A model generated the notes under the pieces. The model saw nothing but the letters and a program-made list of their open reading frames with translations, was not told the origin of the DNA and did no database searches. From Eledone cirrhosa (lineage: Eukaryota; Mollusca; Cephalopoda; Octopoda; Eledonidae), in NCBI GenBank assembly GCA_964016885.1, contig OZ024743.1:77035230-77099229 (forward strand): a stretch of 64,000 bases of DNA. Reading direction: 5' to 3'. How positions within the stretch are numbered: position 1 is the stretch's first letter; the number at the start of each line of letters is the position of its first letter. Shown here in pieces: positions 62,615 through 64,000 of this stretch. Made by a program: the position numbers and the translations under genes.

Positions 62615-62985
62615 GCTAACATTAGTGGTCGTGTAAGTGTCATGACAAAAAGTACCCAGTACAGACTGTAAAGTGGTCGTGTAGGTGTCATGACAAAAAG
62701 TACCCAGTACACACTGTAAAGTGGTCGTGTAAGTGTCACGATAAAAAGCACCCAGCCTACACTGTAAAGTGGTCGTGTAGGTGTCATGACAAAAAGTCCC
62801 CAGTCCACTGTCGACACTGTAAATGTGGTTGGCATTAGTAAAGGCATCCAGCTGAAGAAACCAAGCCAGAAACAGTTCTGTTTGAGCAAAACATGGTCAC
62901 CTGACCTGACTTGCCTCAAATGGGACAACCTATTTAACCCATGCTAGCATGGAAAATAGACGTTGAACGAGGCTGATGATATAAG
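62615..62985 (+). mobile_element. SINE tail with four 48-bp modules, in intron
   Basis: GTGGTCGTGTAAGTGTCATG / ACAAAAAGTACCCAGTACAG recurs about four times (62618-62820). Then come GTGGTTGGCATTAGTAAAGG, ACATGGTCACCTGACC and a worn ATGCTAGCATGGAAAATAGA / GATGAT tail. Confidence 0.8.
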
Positions 62986-63169
62986 CATTTGAATTAGCAA
63001 GCAGAAATCTTATATTTTTTCTAGTTTTATTCAGATTCCACCTAAATTAGTAGGTTCAGCCAACTTAACTGTAAATCTTCTTTATGAATTAATGTAAAAA
63101 TATGAAATGAATTTAGTTGTAAACTAAGGTTGACCCAATTGTTTTGAAATTTAGCACATTACTATCATT

Positions 63170-63536
63170 CAGCAAGAGTACACCTCTTGGCATTGAGAGA
63201 TCACAGCTTTGATACTATGGACATGTGGTTAGAATGTCTCAGGAAAGAATCTCTGAATTGAAAGATCACAGTTCCAATACTATGGACATGTGGTTAGAAT
63301 GTTTCAGGAAAGAATCACTGGAGTCACTCCAGGTAGAGCCATTACTTCTCTGAATTGAGAGATCACTGCTCTGATACTACAGGCATGTGGTTAGAATGTC
63401 TCAGGAAAGAATCGCTGGACAGATTTTACAGGCAAAACCAACTGGCAGGAGACCCAGGAGTAGACTCTGAGCAAGATGGTTGAATAACATCCATGAGCTT
63501 AGCTGGTCTTGCTTGGGAATCCAGCTGGATTTGTTA
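63170..63536 (+). mobile_element. LINE-C tail with an internal triplication
   Basis: GAGAGATCACAGCTTTGATA ... GGTTAGAATGTCTCAGGAAA occurs three times in slightly different form (63198, 63257, 63355), then CTGGCAGGAGACCCAGGAGT and TGAGCTTAGCTGGTCTTGCT. It is the same family as at 33062. Confidence 0.75.
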
Positions 63537-63750
63537 ATTCAAATGTTTATATAATATGTTTACTGGTTGACAGATCATTGTGAAAATTTGCTGTAAACTA
63601 ACATAAAAAATTTTAATATAATGTAGTCATAGTGGTGTTTTTTACTTTTCAAGATTGTATCACTAATGTGGTTTCATGGGATACAGGATGTTAAGTTGTT
63701 AGTTGCTGTGATAATAAAAGAACAGCTGTCTTCTATTTTCTTTTTAATTA

Positions 63751-63959
63751 CGAGGAGCTGCTGAAAAGTTCCTGGTTTGATGGCTGTTACAGAGGCCTGG
63801 AGGGAGACTCAACCTTCCGAGTTCTTTTTACTTTTTACAAGGCTTAGAAAAACTGAAGGACTGCTGCAATAAATGTGTGAATCTGAGAAGGGAAATATGT
63901 TGAATAAAATCAAAATTAATTGATCCACCCAAAGCCAGGAATTGTTCAGCACCCCCTCA
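63751..63959. mobile_element. Mariner-type MITE, TA target duplication
   Basis: TA|CGAGGAGCTGCTGAAAAGTT / CCTGG at the left and CCAGGAATTGTTCAGCACCC / CCTCA|TA at the right are inverted repeats over about 28 bases. The 209-base element keeps a sequence resembling the end of a mariner transposase gene between them but no open frame. A solo end of the family lies at 36423. Confidence 0.8.
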
Positions 63960-64000
63960 TAGAACTTAATATCAAAATGAAGTATTATTAAATTCAAATC

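Overview
The window looks like an animal nuclear genome segment, most likely from a mollusc and probably a cephalopod. Genes are split by introns with GT/AG borders. Intergenic and intronic DNA is filled with tRNA-derived SINEs whose 3' ends carry the conserved AACGTCTATCTTCCATGCTA / GATGATGAT type tail, with fragments of at least six LINE families, with short inverted-repeat DNA elements, and with long minisatellite arrays. There is no operon, Shine-Dalgarno site or bacterial gene.

Three host genes can be supported. (1) A plus-strand gene at 36.16-44.62 kb encodes 3-hydroxyacyl-CoA dehydrogenase type 2 (HSD17B10/MRPP2 family). Four exons give 252 residues that align end to end with the family; only the short first exon is missing. 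(2) A minus-strand first coding exon at 20.03-20.17 kb starts with ATG and ends at a clean GTAAG donor; the product is not recognised. (3) A plus-strand gene enters at 61.1 kb. Two joined exons give the first 84 residues of an unrecognised protein, with a CDE/CHR-like cell-cycle promoter module about 290 bp upstream.

Layout: 0-20 kb is repeat-rich intergenic DNA: RTE-like, CR1-like and other LINE tails, SINEs, a 48-bp array at 7.64-8.63 kb, a 52-bp array at 15-16.4 kb, MITEs and foldbacks. 20-23 kb has gene 2, LINE remnants and a 31-bp array. 23.1-28.9 kb is a nearly intact Tx1/L1-type LINE on the minus strand with ORF1 and ORF2, lying inside a TCTA/TAGA microsatellite. 29-36 kb has further LINE tails, a palindromic SINE duplication and about 2 kb of apparently single-copy DNA. 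36-45 kb is HSD17B10, whose 6.1-kb intron 1 holds a 45-bp array of about 58 units and a dead Helitron. 46.9-53.1 kb is almost all satellite: fifteen 84-bp units, one SINE, then about 4.8 kb of 34/37-bp units that appear to derive from the tRNA-like head of that SINE. 53.5-59.6 kb is an RTE fragment, a decayed second Tx1-type LINE and a CR1-like LINE. 59.9-64 kb has gene 3, SINEs, a LINE tail and a mariner-type MITE.

Most long open frames are not host genes. Those in the 45- and 48-bp arrays are open on both strands only because the unit length is a multiple of three, and the others are LINE proteins or their antisense shadows. The most interesting signals are the A-box-bearing satellite, the microsatellite-nested LINE, the repeated amplification of a 48-bp module inside one SINE family, inverted SINE pairs in introns, and the two host genes of unknown identity.
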